Source: a virus. Taken from it: a stretch of 20,666 nt of DNA. Where the stretch lies: IMG/VR virus record IMGVR_UViG_3300042090_000868, positions 1 to 20,666 of that record; one strand, 5' to 3'. Position numbers and translations under genes: made by a program. Below are positions 14,328 through 20,666 of the stretch, in pieces (the stretch's first letter is position 1; every line of letters starts with the position of its first letter). The notes beneath the pieces were generated by a model. That model was given only the letters and a program-made list of their open reading frames with translations, did no database searches and had not been told where the DNA came from.

Positions 14328-17267
14328 ATGGCAGAGCCTGACTACAGCAACATGACCGACGAGCAGCTCCTAGCGGCTGCGCATAGTGCGGGCGTGGATG
14401 GTTCAACACCTGCAGTTCCCAAAGGCGCGGCGGTAACTCCTGCAGATAACGGGGGAATGTCCACGCTGGAAAAGTGGGGGGCAGGTGCGTTAGCCACGGG
14501 AGCGGGTGCGCTGGCTCTCAAATACCCGGAGCTGCGCTCCATGGTGGAGAACATGGCGGCTCGCGCGAGTAACAAAGCCGCTGAGGTGCCCCTGTTTGAG
14601 CAAGCCGGACTGCGCACGGCACAGGACAGTCCGATTGCGCGCACGCTTGCCGGTTCTTCGGGTCAAGAAGCGTTGCGCCTGCACACCGCGGAAGTCAGCC
14701 GCACGATTGCCGCTAACGAGGCGGGAATCCCCGCAGCTCAGGCGCCTGTCCTCTCGCATGACATCCTGGCGGATGCCCGTCGCGCTCCGGGGGACGTATA
14801 CGATCGGGTGGGTAAAGCGCTCCCTACTTCTGGACTGGATGCGGACGCGCAGCAGGCGATTCAGACTGCGGGCTCACCTGCCGGTGGTCGAATGACTAAG
14901 GGTAGCCCTGAGGCCCTGGCGCAAATCAACGATTTGAAAGCCCAGTTGCTGGACCCCAACCGCACTTTTACCGGGCAGCAATTCATCAATGAGGTCCGCG
15001 GGCTGCGTCAGGAAGGGTTTACGAACGTCGCTTCCGACGATGTGAGTGCCCAGCAGTTGGGACGTGCGCAACTCGGCATCTCCCGGGCTATCGAAGACCA
15101 CATCGGGCGTAACATACCGAACGATGCGGATGTTACATTGCAGCAGTTCCAGGACGCCCGTAAAACGCTGGCCAAGAACTTCACGGTGCAAAGCGCGCTA
15201 CGCGGGGGGGATGTTGACTTGAAAGCCCTGGCTCGTGCGCAGCGGGCTGACCCCGGGGTGTTGGATGGGGGCATGAAGTTGCTGGCGGACTTCGGAGATG
15301 CGCACCCGGAAGTGGCAGCGCTACCTTCGGAAGCTACCCGGTATAGTCCCCCCAGCGCTGCGCGGGATCTGTCCGACATCAGCCTGAAAGACCCCGTCTC
15401 GTGGATTCGTCCCGCACTGGGGAATCTGGCTCGTCGCTCACTCGTAGGTGACCGTGAGGCGGCTATTGCGCAGGCTAACCAGGCCTTTCCAGCCCGCGCC
15501 GCCGGCAGCTTCTCCCCTCCGCCACCTGCTCCGCCGCCTAAATTCGGGGGCTATTTACCCTCACCTGACCTGGTGAGTGCTGGCGGAGGTGCGAGTACGG
15601 CCAACACGCTGCGTGATCTGGGGCTCACCCCAGATGTGCAGGCCGCAGCTTCTCAACACCCTGCTGCGGCGCGTCTGCAGGCGTTGCGCGAGCAGTTGGC
15701 GCAAGCTCCTGAGCGCCCGGCTCAGTCGATTGACTTCCAGGGACCACAGAAGTGGGGCGATTTCTCCCTTGCGCCGCAAAGCACGCCGAGTCTTGCGGCT
15801 GCTCAAGGAGTCCCCTTTGAAAACGTACTCGAACAGGGTGGCACACAAGGTAAACCTGTCGCGGGGATTCAATCAGGGTACCGGCCGGCGCCGCAGTCGC
15901 CGAAGGGTCCCAATATGCGCACCCCTTCCGGAGCGCCTGAGCTGACGGAGTTTACCCCTCAGGTACCCTCTGATGCGCAGAACAATTTCCGCAACCAACT
16001 CGCCGCGGACAGGCTGCGCAAAGTCGCAGGGGATCTGAGTATTGACGCCCCGGGCGCCAACAGCGGTGACCCCATCGCACGGTTGCGCGCAGCGCTTGAG
16101 CGCCGCGATCGGGGCTATGCCGAGGGGGGTGAGGTGCGGAGCTCCTCTCCGGGTTCCCCGGGGGTAGGCGGTGCGTTGAAAGATGCAATTGCGGCACTCA
16201 AAGACTACGTCATCGGTTTGCCTCAGCGGAACCTGCAGGCCGCGAGAGAGGGGATGGAAAATTCCGTGGTTAACGATACGGTAAGTCACCCTCAGGTACC
16301 CTCTTCTGGAAATTATGCGGACGGGGGCACGGTGACGATCGCGCAGCGTGCGCAGTCGATGGAAGACACCGCGCGCCAGTTGGCAGACCTCGTGAGCCTG
16401 CACGAGTCGCAGAACTCGCCTCCTCAACCCGGGCAGGCCCCCCAGACGACTCAGGGGCTGGCTGGCGGGGGTCGGGTGGAGCTGATTGAGAAGATCGGCC
16501 AGTACCTGGACGAAATCGCCGCTCAACGTGCAGCTCGCAACGCAGCGATCGGAGACCGTGCGCCCAAGATACCCTTGGTGCAGTCCCCGGATGGGCCCCT
16601 TCCTGCCGCAGCTACAGCCCCTCAGGGACCTTCCCTTCCCCCCAGCACGCCCCAGAACCCCCTGCAGCCCGGGTTCCTCACAGCGCCTCAGGCGATGGCT
16701 GACGGGGGCGCTGTGGATGACAGCCAATCCACTGTGCGCAAGCTCGCAGACCTTGCCCGTCGTCTTGACAACCCCTCAGGCACCGACCCCAATGCGGAGC
16801 ACCGCGCGCGTGTCGTAACGAACCTCGCAAGTTTGGCTTACGGATTGGATGACAAGGGCAACCCCGCACTCGGGGGGCGGGCGTGGACGAGTACCCAAGG
16901 GGGTACCCCTGCGGGCGTGCTCGATGCGCTCACCTCGACTCCTCACAACCTCGTGCAGCTGGGCAAAACGATCGACAAGTACCTGCCCGGGCAGAGCAAC
17001 CCTAAATTCTGGGATTCCATCGATCCTCAATGGTCCCAAGACGCTTCAAACCGATTAGGGCAGCTCAAGCAGCGGATGCAGCAGTCGGCCGGCGTAGCCC
17101 CTGCCAAGGGCCTGGGGGACACGATTGCGGATATGGTCACCGATCCGTCCATGGTAGCCCCGATGGGTGCGGCGAAATTGGCACCAAAGGGTACGACGCT
17201 GAGTAAGCTCCTCAACTGGTCCACGGGCAGCAGCCCAGAACAACCCGCACCTGCTGGGGGAAGCTAA
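14328..17267 (+). CDS. large ejection (internal virion) protein with GG-motif/helix modules
   Basis: At 979 aa this is the largest product in the window. It starts MAEPDYSNMTDEQLLAAAHS and has a short Gly/Ala hydrophobic segment (about residues 50-65). A helical domain (about 140-335) contains PGDVYDRVGKAL, TGQQFINEVRGLRQEG and FQDARKTLAKNF, as in podophage ejection proteins. A Pro-rich hinge lies at 394-405. The C-terminal third holds four GG motifs, YAEGGEV (597-603), YADGGTV (663-669), AGGGRV (712-717) and MADGGAV (790-796), each followed by an amphipathic helix. AGGRM also occurs at 185-189. The probable role is DNA delivery through the envelope. There is no visible lysozyme or transglycosylase motif. 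ATG 14328 follows the previous stop by one base. Confidence 0.65.
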   Translation: MAEPDYSNMTDEQLLAAAHSAGVDGSTPAVPKGAAVTPADNGGMSTLEKWGAGALATGAGALALKYPELRSMVENMAARASNKAAEVPLFEQAGLRTAQDSPIARTLAGSSGQEALRLHTAEVSRTIAANEAGIPAAQAPVLSHDILADARRAPGDVYDRVGKALPTSGLDADAQQAIQTAGSPAGGRMTKGSPEALAQINDLKAQLLDPNRTFTGQQFINEVRGLRQEGFTNVASDDVSAQQLGRAQLGISRAIEDHIGRNIPNDADVTLQQFQDARKTLAKNFTVQSALRGGDVDLKALARAQRADPGVLDGGMKLLADFGDAHPEVAALPSEATRYSPPSAARDLSDISLKDPVSWIRPALGNLARRSLVGDREAAIAQANQAFPARAAGSFSPPPPAPPPKFGGYLPSPDLVSAGGGASTANTLRDLGLTPDVQAAASQHPAAARLQALREQLAQAPERPAQSIDFQGPQKWGDFSLAPQSTPSLAAAQGVPFENVLEQGGTQGKPVAGIQSGYRPAPQSPKGPNMRTPSGAPELTEFTPQVPSDAQNNFRNQLAADRLRKVAGDLSIDAPGANSGDPIARLRAALERRDRGYAEGGEVRSSSPGSPGVGGALKDAIAALKDYVIGLPQRNLQAAREGMENSVVNDTVSHPQVPSSGNYADGGTVTIAQRAQSMEDTARQLADLVSLHESQNSPPQPGQAPQTTQGLAGGGRVELIEKIGQYLDEIAAQRAARNAAIGDRAPKIPLVQSPDGPLPAAATAPQGPSLPPSTPQNPLQPGFLTAPQAMADGGAVDDSQSTVRKLADLARRLDNPSGTDPNAEHRARVVTNLASLAYGLDDKGNPALGGRAWTSTQGGTPAGVLDALTSTPHNLVQLGKTIDKYLPGQSNPKFWDSIDPQWSQDASNRLGQLKQRMQQSAGVAPAKGLGDTIADMVTDPSMVAPMGAAKLAPKGTTLSKLLNWSTGSSPEQPAPAGGS
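16116..16860 (+). repeat. four GG-motif plus amphipathic-helix modules (protein level)
   Basis: Within the 979-aa protein four copies of [YLM]-A-[DEG]-G-G-x-V are each followed by an amphipathic helix: LKDAIAALKDYVIGLP, AQSMEDTARQLADLVSL, LIEKIGQYLDEIAAQRAARN and VRKLADLARRLDN. A fifth copy occurs in the next gene at about 17650. The DNA itself is not repetitive, so the repeats are old or held by selection on the protein. Confidence 0.6.
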
Positions 17268-17268
17268 A

Positions 17269-17913
17269 GTGCCTTCTACCTCGGAACCCCAGGCGCGACT
17301 CATGGCCGCTATTGCGCATGGTTGGCGACCATCTAACCTGAAACACGCACCGTCACAAGCGGTAGCGCGCGATTTCAACCAAGCCGACAAGGGCAGTGCC
17401 CTACTGAGTCACGCTATGCAACATCGCGCAGCCGGCGGTCCTATCTCACCCTTAGCATCTCTCGTGGGCAACCCGATGACGATGCGTTCAACATTACCTA
17501 AGATGGGCCAGCCGATGGGGGGTGTAGGTCACTTACGCATGCCTCACATTCCTATCGGGGGCGCACTGCGTAACATCGATCAGCACATGGCCGGCGCCCG
17601 GTTGCACCTGCCCACTATCAAGGCTGCGATGGGGGGCCGGATGCGTCACTTCGCGGATGGAGGCGAGGTACAGCTCGGTGCGCGAGCGATCAGTGCGATC
17701 AAGGATGCACTGTCACATCTGGCTAACCGCGATGCCTCCTCAGCCGCTGCGACACTGCGCGCGTCCCCTGAAGCAATGTCGCATCCTGTAGTGCAGCAGG
17801 CGGCTCAGTCACTGCGTGCCTCGACAGGAATCGCGCCAGCCACACGCAACCTCACTGGGGTGGTGAATGCGGATACTGATCGTGTTGTCATGCCTTCGGT
17901 GGCAGGTCAGTAG
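17269..17913 (+). CDS. small virion-associated protein with GG motifs
   Basis: A 214-aa protein starting at GTG 17269 with GGGGGA upstream, one base after the previous stop. The N-terminus (STSEPQARLMAAIAHGW, then AVARDFNQAD) matches a short domain found in small phage structural proteins, related in look to DUF3008-type sequences. Gly/Met/His-rich spacers follow. Residues 54-59 (AAGGPI), 121-125 (MGGRM) and 128-134 (FADGGEV) repeat the motif of the upstream ejection genes, and the last is followed by a helix (AISAIKDALSHLANRDA). It is the last gene of the + strand block, and its 3' end overlaps an opposing gene. Confidence 0.6.
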   Translation: MPSTSEPQARLMAAIAHGWRPSNLKHAPSQAVARDFNQADKGSALLSHAMQHRAAGGPISPLASLVGNPMTMRSTLPKMGQPMGGVGHLRMPHIPIGGALRNIDQHMAGARLHLPTIKAAMGGRMRHFADGGEVQLGARAISAIKDALSHLANRDASSAAATLRASPEAMSHPVVQQAAQSLRASTGIAPATRNLTGVVNADTDRVVMPSVAGQ

Positions 17914-18247
17914 AGCGACCGCTGATGCATCCGTAATCGCTGGAGGCTCTCTCGGAAGAGGGTGGGGAGCCTGTTAACCCGGGCTCTCCGTGCGGGGCCG
18001 TCGATGTCAGACGGCTTTCTGTCGGTTCCTCCGGTAACCATTCCATGCAGGAGCAAACGCCGCACGGACCTTTAATGTCAGTCGATCCGATGAAATGCGA
18101 CCGATCTGAATGACCACATGAGCAACGCACGGCGGCCCTGGTCGTCTCGTCCTGTCGCATCAGGGTCGTCGCGGCTTCGCTGGTGGAAGACTGCGAGCCC
18201 GTGTGGGATTTGGGTGGGTCATGAATCGGAATCAGCGGGCTGGCCAT
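17888..18247 (-). CDS. Cys-rich zinc-knuckle-like small protein
   Basis: A 119-aa frame on the minus strand. Residues 42-70 contain C42-S-C44-G-H46, H51, C62-G-V-C65-S-C67 and W70, the spacing of a small C/H zinc-knuckle domain seen in phage and bacterial proteins (CxCGH...H...CxxCxC followed by an aromatic). The Ser/Pro-rich C-terminal tail looks disordered. The start at ATG 18247 overlaps the upstream gene by 29 bases and has only a weak ribosome binding site; ATG 18160 is an alternative. The end runs 26 bases into the opposing virion gene. The Cys pattern makes a real gene likely; the exact ends are less sure. Confidence 0.5.
   Translation of the reverse strand: MASPLIPIHDPPKSHTGSQSSTSEAATTLMRQDETTRAAVRCSCGHSDRSHFIGSTDIKGPCGVCSCMEWLPEEPTESRLTSTAPHGEPGLTGSPPSSERASSDYGCISGRSTDLPPKA
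17944..17972. terminator. candidate hairpin between the converging gene blocks
   Basis: AGGCT (17944-17948) pairs with AGCCT (17968-17972). Inside, CTCTC (17949-17953) pairs with GAGGG (17958-17962) around a GGAA tetraloop, with a five-base bulge. It lies 31 bases after the last + strand stop, near the meeting point of both transcripts. There is no strong T-run on either side, so a terminator is possible but not shown. Confidence 0.3.
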
Positions 18248-18416
18248 TGAGGCGCACTTTGTTCTCCAGATGGTCTATCCACTTGGCGAGCGCGCGACTG
18301 ATTTCGAGCTGGTGAGTTTCTTCATGCTCTGTCGTGGGCAGACAATCGTAGACTATCACCTTCGCGGTGCGCAGTTTGGCGAGGTTGGTGGCGTCGATAT
18401 ATTCCTGTTCGGTCAT
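18219..18416 (-). CDS. small phage hypothetical protein
   Basis: A 65-aa protein starting at ATG 18416 with GAGG about nine bases upstream. It begins MTEQEYIDATNLAKLRTAK and has a helical C-terminal half (LEISRALAKWIDHLENKVR). Short proteins that open with this EYIxATNLAKxRxAK pattern occur in early or middle regions of other phages, by recollection. There is no catalytic motif. It lies three bases after the upstream stop and probably shares its transcript. Function unknown. Confidence 0.6.
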   Translation of the reverse strand: MTEQEYIDATNLAKLRTAKVIVYDCLPTTEHEETHQLEISRALAKWIDHLENKVRLNGQPADSDS

Positions 18417-18419
18417 ATG

Positions 18420-18680
18420 TTAGTGCCTCAAGGATAGCCATTCCAGGGTACCTACACCTTGCAGGTACTCTTTGATGAGCACCGCCTCATCCCGCTCCTG
18501 CCACTGGATGAACACGGGCTTTCCGTCTTTGTGGAACAGTGTCGGGTGGTCTACGATGTACTGTGCAGCCTCTTCAGGCTCGCGGAAGCGCGGCAGATCA
18601 TCGCGCTTGCTCCACTTGCGTGTTTGGGTGTCGAATTCCAGGGGGACAAACACGCTTTTGGGTACCTGAAAAATAGTCAT
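18420..18680 (-). CDS. hypothetical protein
   Basis: An 86-aa soluble protein starting at ATG 18680, overlapping the upstream stop (ATGA 18677-18680). It opens MTIFQVPKSVFVPLEFDTQT. A charged central part (FREPEEAAQYIVDHP) and GKPVFIQWQERDEAVLIKEY follow. It has mixed alpha/beta character, no membrane segment and no recognised family. Coupling to its neighbours supports it as a real gene. Confidence 0.55.
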   Translation of the reverse strand: MTIFQVPKSVFVPLEFDTQTRKWSKRDDLPRFREPEEAAQYIVDHPTLFHKDGKPVFIQWQERDEAVLIKEYLQGVGTLEWLSLRH

Positions 18681-19087
18681 TTAAAGAATTCGCTCCAGTC
18701 GCTACCCCGCGCTTTCCAGGCAAGATACTCTGCGCGGCTCTTTGCAGTTTGCAAAGCGTCTTCGCGGGTACCGAAGCTCGGGCCTCCACCCGCATGGCGC
18801 GAGCTGTTGTCGAAACAATTTTTGCTGCCCGTCATGCGATACTCGATTTCGACGTCCATGTGGTCGTCATACCGCGGATCACCGTCTTGATGGTATCGGT
18901 AAAGTCGGGATACAACGCCCAACAATGTTCCGGTATTAGGGTTGTACACCTCGTCCCCGACTTTGAAGTCAGAGAAGTCTTCCATGTGCGCATTCATCCA
19001 AGTGGTACGTTTGGCGAGGGTATCTTCGACTTCCTTGTTGAGTGCATCCAACTCCGTCTGTAACTTCTTTTGGTGTTCGGTTCTCAT
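18677..19087 (-). CDS. hypothetical protein with N-terminal coiled coil
   Basis: A 136-aa protein starting at ATG 19087, overlapping the nuclease-like gene stop (ATGA 19084-19087). Residues 3-33 form a coiled coil (HQKKLQTELDALNKEVEDTL). A beta-type segment follows (FKVGDEVYNPNTGTLLGVVS), resembling a small SH3-like barrel, then DVEIEYRM, SSRHAGGG and a C-terminal helix. No enzyme motif is seen. It might bind DNA or a protein partner, but nothing in the sequence proves this. Confidence 0.55.
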   Translation of the reverse strand: MRTEHQKKLQTELDALNKEVEDTLAKRTTWMNAHMEDFSDFKVGDEVYNPNTGTLLGVVSRLYRYHQDGDPRYDDHMDVEIEYRMTGSKNCFDNSSRHAGGGPSFGTREDALQTAKSRAEYLAWKARGSDWSEFFK

Positions 19088-19524
19088 GGAGTGTCCACCA
19101 ACAGGTTTCCTAGCGCCGCTATCAAGTCATCGCGTGCGCGGCCTTTCAGGTCTTTTACCCACCGCTGATCCGCGACCCGGGCAATCTGATCCTCTGTCAT
19201 GCGGTGCAGCTCATCAAAGTACATATCCGCTTTCAGAACGTATACCCGGTCACCGCACTGAAGGGCTAGAAATACGTGTCCGCCGGCATCGCACTCCCAC
19301 GTCATCCACGTGATCTGGCTCTTGCGTAGTCCGCTCTGCCCGCTGAAAGGGTACTTAGACCCGGGACGCTTCGCATCCTTGAGTTCGATGGTGCCGCTGT
19401 GCCCTTCCAGTGTGTAGTGCACGTCTGGAAACCCCGCTGAGGTGTTGTGCGACTCTACCCTGCTGTAATGCCCCTCTTTGGGTAGTAGCTTCACGAGGTA
19501 CTTCCAAAATGACGCTTCACTCAC
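19084..19524 (-). CDS. PD-(D/E)XK nuclease-like protein
   Basis: A 146-aa protein. I choose GTG 19524 over the longer GTG 19533 because GGAGG lies eight bases upstream of it and its GTGA overlaps the stop of the preceding small gene. The core reads R22-V-E24-S-H-N27, G31-F-P-D34, then I-E47-L-K49: the conserved Asp followed by E-x-K, as in PD-(D/E)XK nucleases of the VRR-NUC / Holliday-junction-resolvase-like groups. The later SGLRKSQITWMTWECDAGGHVFLAL also recurs in small phage nucleases. The likely role is DNA recombination, repair or host DNA degradation. The metal ligands (E24, D34, E47, K49) appear intact. Confidence 0.65.
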   Translation of the reverse strand: MSEASFWKYLVKLLPKEGHYSRVESHNTSAGFPDVHYTLEGHSGTIELKDAKRPGSKYPFSGQSGLRKSQITWMTWECDAGGHVFLALQCGDRVYVLKADMYFDELHRMTEDQIARVADQRWVKDLKGRARDDLIAALGNLLVDTP

Positions 19525-19634
19525 AGCTTCCACCTCCGCTTTTCCATCATCCGATAGAACCGAATGAACTGACGCGCTTCACCCATCAAGTACCCGACGA
19601 TGAAAGCCCCTAGACCTACAAAAAATAGCGTCAT
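19521..19634 (-). CDS. 37-residue one-TM membrane peptide
   Basis: A 37-aa protein starting at ATG 19634, overlapping the upstream stop (ATGA 19631-19634) and ending in a GTGA overlap with the nuclease-like gene. Residues 2-18 are one hydrophobic segment (TLFFVGLGAFIVGYLMG), followed by a strongly basic tail (RQFIRFYRMMEKRRWKL), which predicts N-out, C-in topology. The frame is open further upstream to 19703, but that part overlaps the previous gene. The exact double coupling argues for a real small gene. A role such as host membrane interference is speculation. Confidence 0.5.
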   Translation of the reverse strand: MTLFFVGLGAFIVGYLMGEARQFIRFYRMMEKRRWKL

Positions 19635-19888
19635 GGGGGTAATCCATCCGTAAAGCCGAGCACGCCATAATTTTTGAGGGTGACGATGTACGTATTGTCC
19701 CAACCGATGCGCGTGTCCGGGTCGGTCATGTATAGCATTACTTTTATGGTGCGGTTGTCGATTAGGGGAGCCGTAGGAAATGCTTCAAACAACTTACGGC
19801 AGTGTGTGATGAGTGCGGCACGATCAGGAAGTTCTACGCAGGTCTGCATCGCATCGGCAAGCGTGCCGCGATGTTCACGGAATTTCAC
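19631..19888 (-). CDS. conserved small phage protein
   Basis: An 85-aa protein. The start is set at GTG 19888, because it overlaps the upstream stop as GTGA (19885-19888), has TGGGG upstream and gives the typical beginning MKFREHRGTLADAMQT. A longer frame to 19951 would overlap the upstream gene by 67 bases. The C-terminal half holds TIKVMLYMTDPDTRIGWDN and TYIVTLKNYGVLGFTDG, the recurring signature of a small protein found in many phages of proteobacteria. Its function is not known to me; it does not look enzymatic. Confidence 0.62.
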   Translation of the reverse strand: MKFREHRGTLADAMQTCVELPDRAALITHCRKLFEAFPTAPLIDNRTIKVMLYMTDPDTRIGWDNTYIVTLKNYGVLGFTDGLPP

Positions 19889-20229
19889 GGGCGTAACCCC
19901 AGTGCGCGACGTATTTTCCCCAAGCGCTTTGACCCTGTCTTCCAACGCCACCCCTCGACAGGCTTATTGATTCCCGCACGCTGCATGTAGAGCCGTGCGA
20001 GCTGCGATTGCATCCCTCGCTCCGCTGCGAGCTGCGTCAAGGTGACATAACCTTCAACCGCGCGGGGTTTCACGAGTGCGTAAGCCAGTTGACGCTGCGG
20101 TTTAGGAGTTTCTTTCACCGGCTCGTCAGGCTCAGTAATCTCAACCTGCTGCGAAGTGATGGCGCCTCGACGCGATTGTCCCGCGGGTACCGCAGGGAAT
20201 GAAACTTTTACGAGCTTGCGCACGATCAC
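19885..20229 (-). CDS. small HTH-like protein
   Basis: A 114-aa protein starting at GTG 20229, overlapping the upstream stop (GTGA 20226-20229), with GAGG upstream. The N-terminal 55 residues are polar and probably flexible (ITEPDEPVKETPKPQRQ). Residues 62-88 (VTLTQLAAERGMQSQLARLY, then MQRAGI) fit a helix-turn-helix, followed by the basic end GWRWKTGSKRLGKIRRALG. It could be a DNA-binding regulator or a DNA-associated factor. The call is from pattern only. Confidence 0.5.
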   Translation of the reverse strand: MIVRKLVKVSFPAVPAGQSRRGAITSQQVEITEPDEPVKETPKPQRQLAYALVKPRAVEGYVTLTQLAAERGMQSQLARLYMQRAGINKPVEGWRWKTGSKRLGKIRRALGLRP

Positions 20230-20651
20230 GGTAGTCTGACCTCGATGACGAAATTTCCCCTCACGTCGCGTTGTATAGATTCGAATGCCAAGGGGTACTT
20301 TGGGCCGGTCTTGTTGTAAAACCCTAACACTTCGGACACTCCGGGTAAGTCAGGCTTTTTGGCGTTGTCCAACTCCAGTTGGAGCGCAGTAATTTGATCC
20401 TCAAGCCGCGATATCGTCTTCTTGTCTTTTCCTAATAAAACCTCTCTGGCCTCCACACGGAGCTCAATCAACTCACCCATCGTGGCGTCTTCGGGTAACA
20501 AGTGGATTGCGGCGAGCAGTAAAGCGCAGCTGTCGCGCAGCTCGGCTTGGAGCGCTTCCACATCGGTCCACTTGCACCAATCTCCCGTAGGGCTGGCGTA
20601 GGTACTGGATTGACCTACATTGCGGAAGTCATAGCGAATGATGTCTTTCAT
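20226..20651 (-). CDS. hypothetical protein with coiled coil
   Basis: A 141-aa protein starting at ATG 20651, the first gene of the minus block inside the window; the operon probably begins beyond base 20666. It starts MKDIIRYDFRNVGQSS, then has helices at about 30-70 (VEALQAELRDSCALLLAAIH) and a coiled coil at about 76-97 (KKTISRLEDQITALQLELDN). A beta-type C-terminus follows (YPLAFESIQRDV, then NFVIEVRLP). No family is recognised. No strong ribosome binding site is seen in the 15 bases left upstream. Confidence 0.55.
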   Translation of the reverse strand: MKDIIRYDFRNVGQSSTYASPTGDWCKWTDVEALQAELRDSCALLLAAIHLLPEDATMGELIELRVEAREVLLGKDKKTISRLEDQITALQLELDNAKKPDLPGVSEVLGFYNKTGPKYPLAFESIQRDVRGNFVIEVRLP

Positions 20652-20666
20652 AGGTTTGACCGCGAC

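Noticed and set aside
15956-16304. Repeated 15-16 base word around CCTCAGGTACCCTCT at about 15957 and 16290
   Set aside because: It is a short repeat coding for the same PQVPS word; there are only two copies and no sign of a mobile or regulatory element.
15873-16727. A 284-aa antisense frame opposite the large ejection gene
   Set aside because: It is Arg/Leu/Gly-rich as expected from GC-rich antisense reading, and it lies within a well supported gene on the other strand.
16891-16906. GTACCC-AAGG-GGGTAC hairpin inside the large ejection gene
   Set aside because: The stem is only 6 bp, there is no T-run, it sits in GC-rich coding sequence, and similar short palindromes are expected by chance.

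Overview
The window is a continuous piece of a tailed-phage genome, most likely a short-tailed (podovirus-like) phage of a Gram-negative host. It shows dense gene packing, almost no intergenic DNA, frequent 4-base start/stop overlaps, many GTG/TTG starts and a run of recognisable virion-protein families. No integrase, repressor, tRNA, IS element or CRISPR array is visible. The host cannot be named from this sequence; moderately high GC content and a holin of the type common in proteobacterial phages fit a proteobacterium.

Layout. Positions 13-17913 (+ strand) are the late, virion and lysis region. It opens with an adaptor/neck-like protein carrying a discoidin-type (F5/8C) carbohydrate-binding domain (13-1104) and a small CxxC protein. 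A membrane and lysis cassette follows (1406-3693): several small one-TM proteins, a 14-codon mini-gene, a GH24-type endolysin with an odd catalytic site, and a 3TM-type holin. This cassette lies between two adaptor-type genes. Next come an SU10-type adaptor (3918-4583), a large beta-rich tail fibre (4587-6875), a glycine-rich adhesin-like protein (6875-7489), a DUF4329/JAMM-type metallopeptidase-like protein (7493-8041), a tail nozzle-like protein (8043-9608) and a small W-rich protein (9605-9829).

Positions 9826-17913 encode five consecutive proteins that look like the ejection (internal virion) set. They are low-complexity, Ala/Gln/Gly-rich proteins with glycine-zipper segments and a repeated short motif of the form A-[DERS]-G-G-x-[VMI]. 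In the last two genes this motif is followed several times by an amphipathic helix.

Positions 17888-20651 (- strand) are a convergent block of nine small genes, translationally coupled for the most part. They include a Cys-rich zinc-knuckle-like protein, a PD-(D/E)XK nuclease-like protein, a 37-residue membrane protein, a short HTH-like protein and several unrecognised phage proteins. This is probably the end of an early or middle (host take-over or DNA metabolism) transcript. The two transcription blocks meet tail to tail, and their terminal ORFs overlap by 26 bp at 17888-17913.

The most interesting signals are the GG-motif plus helix modules in the putative ejection proteins, the complete JAMM signature beside the tail fibre, the lectin-like domain inside a neck protein, the non-canonical endolysin active site, and the tiny coupled mini-gene at 2180-2224. 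All family assignments are by eye from motifs; no search was run.
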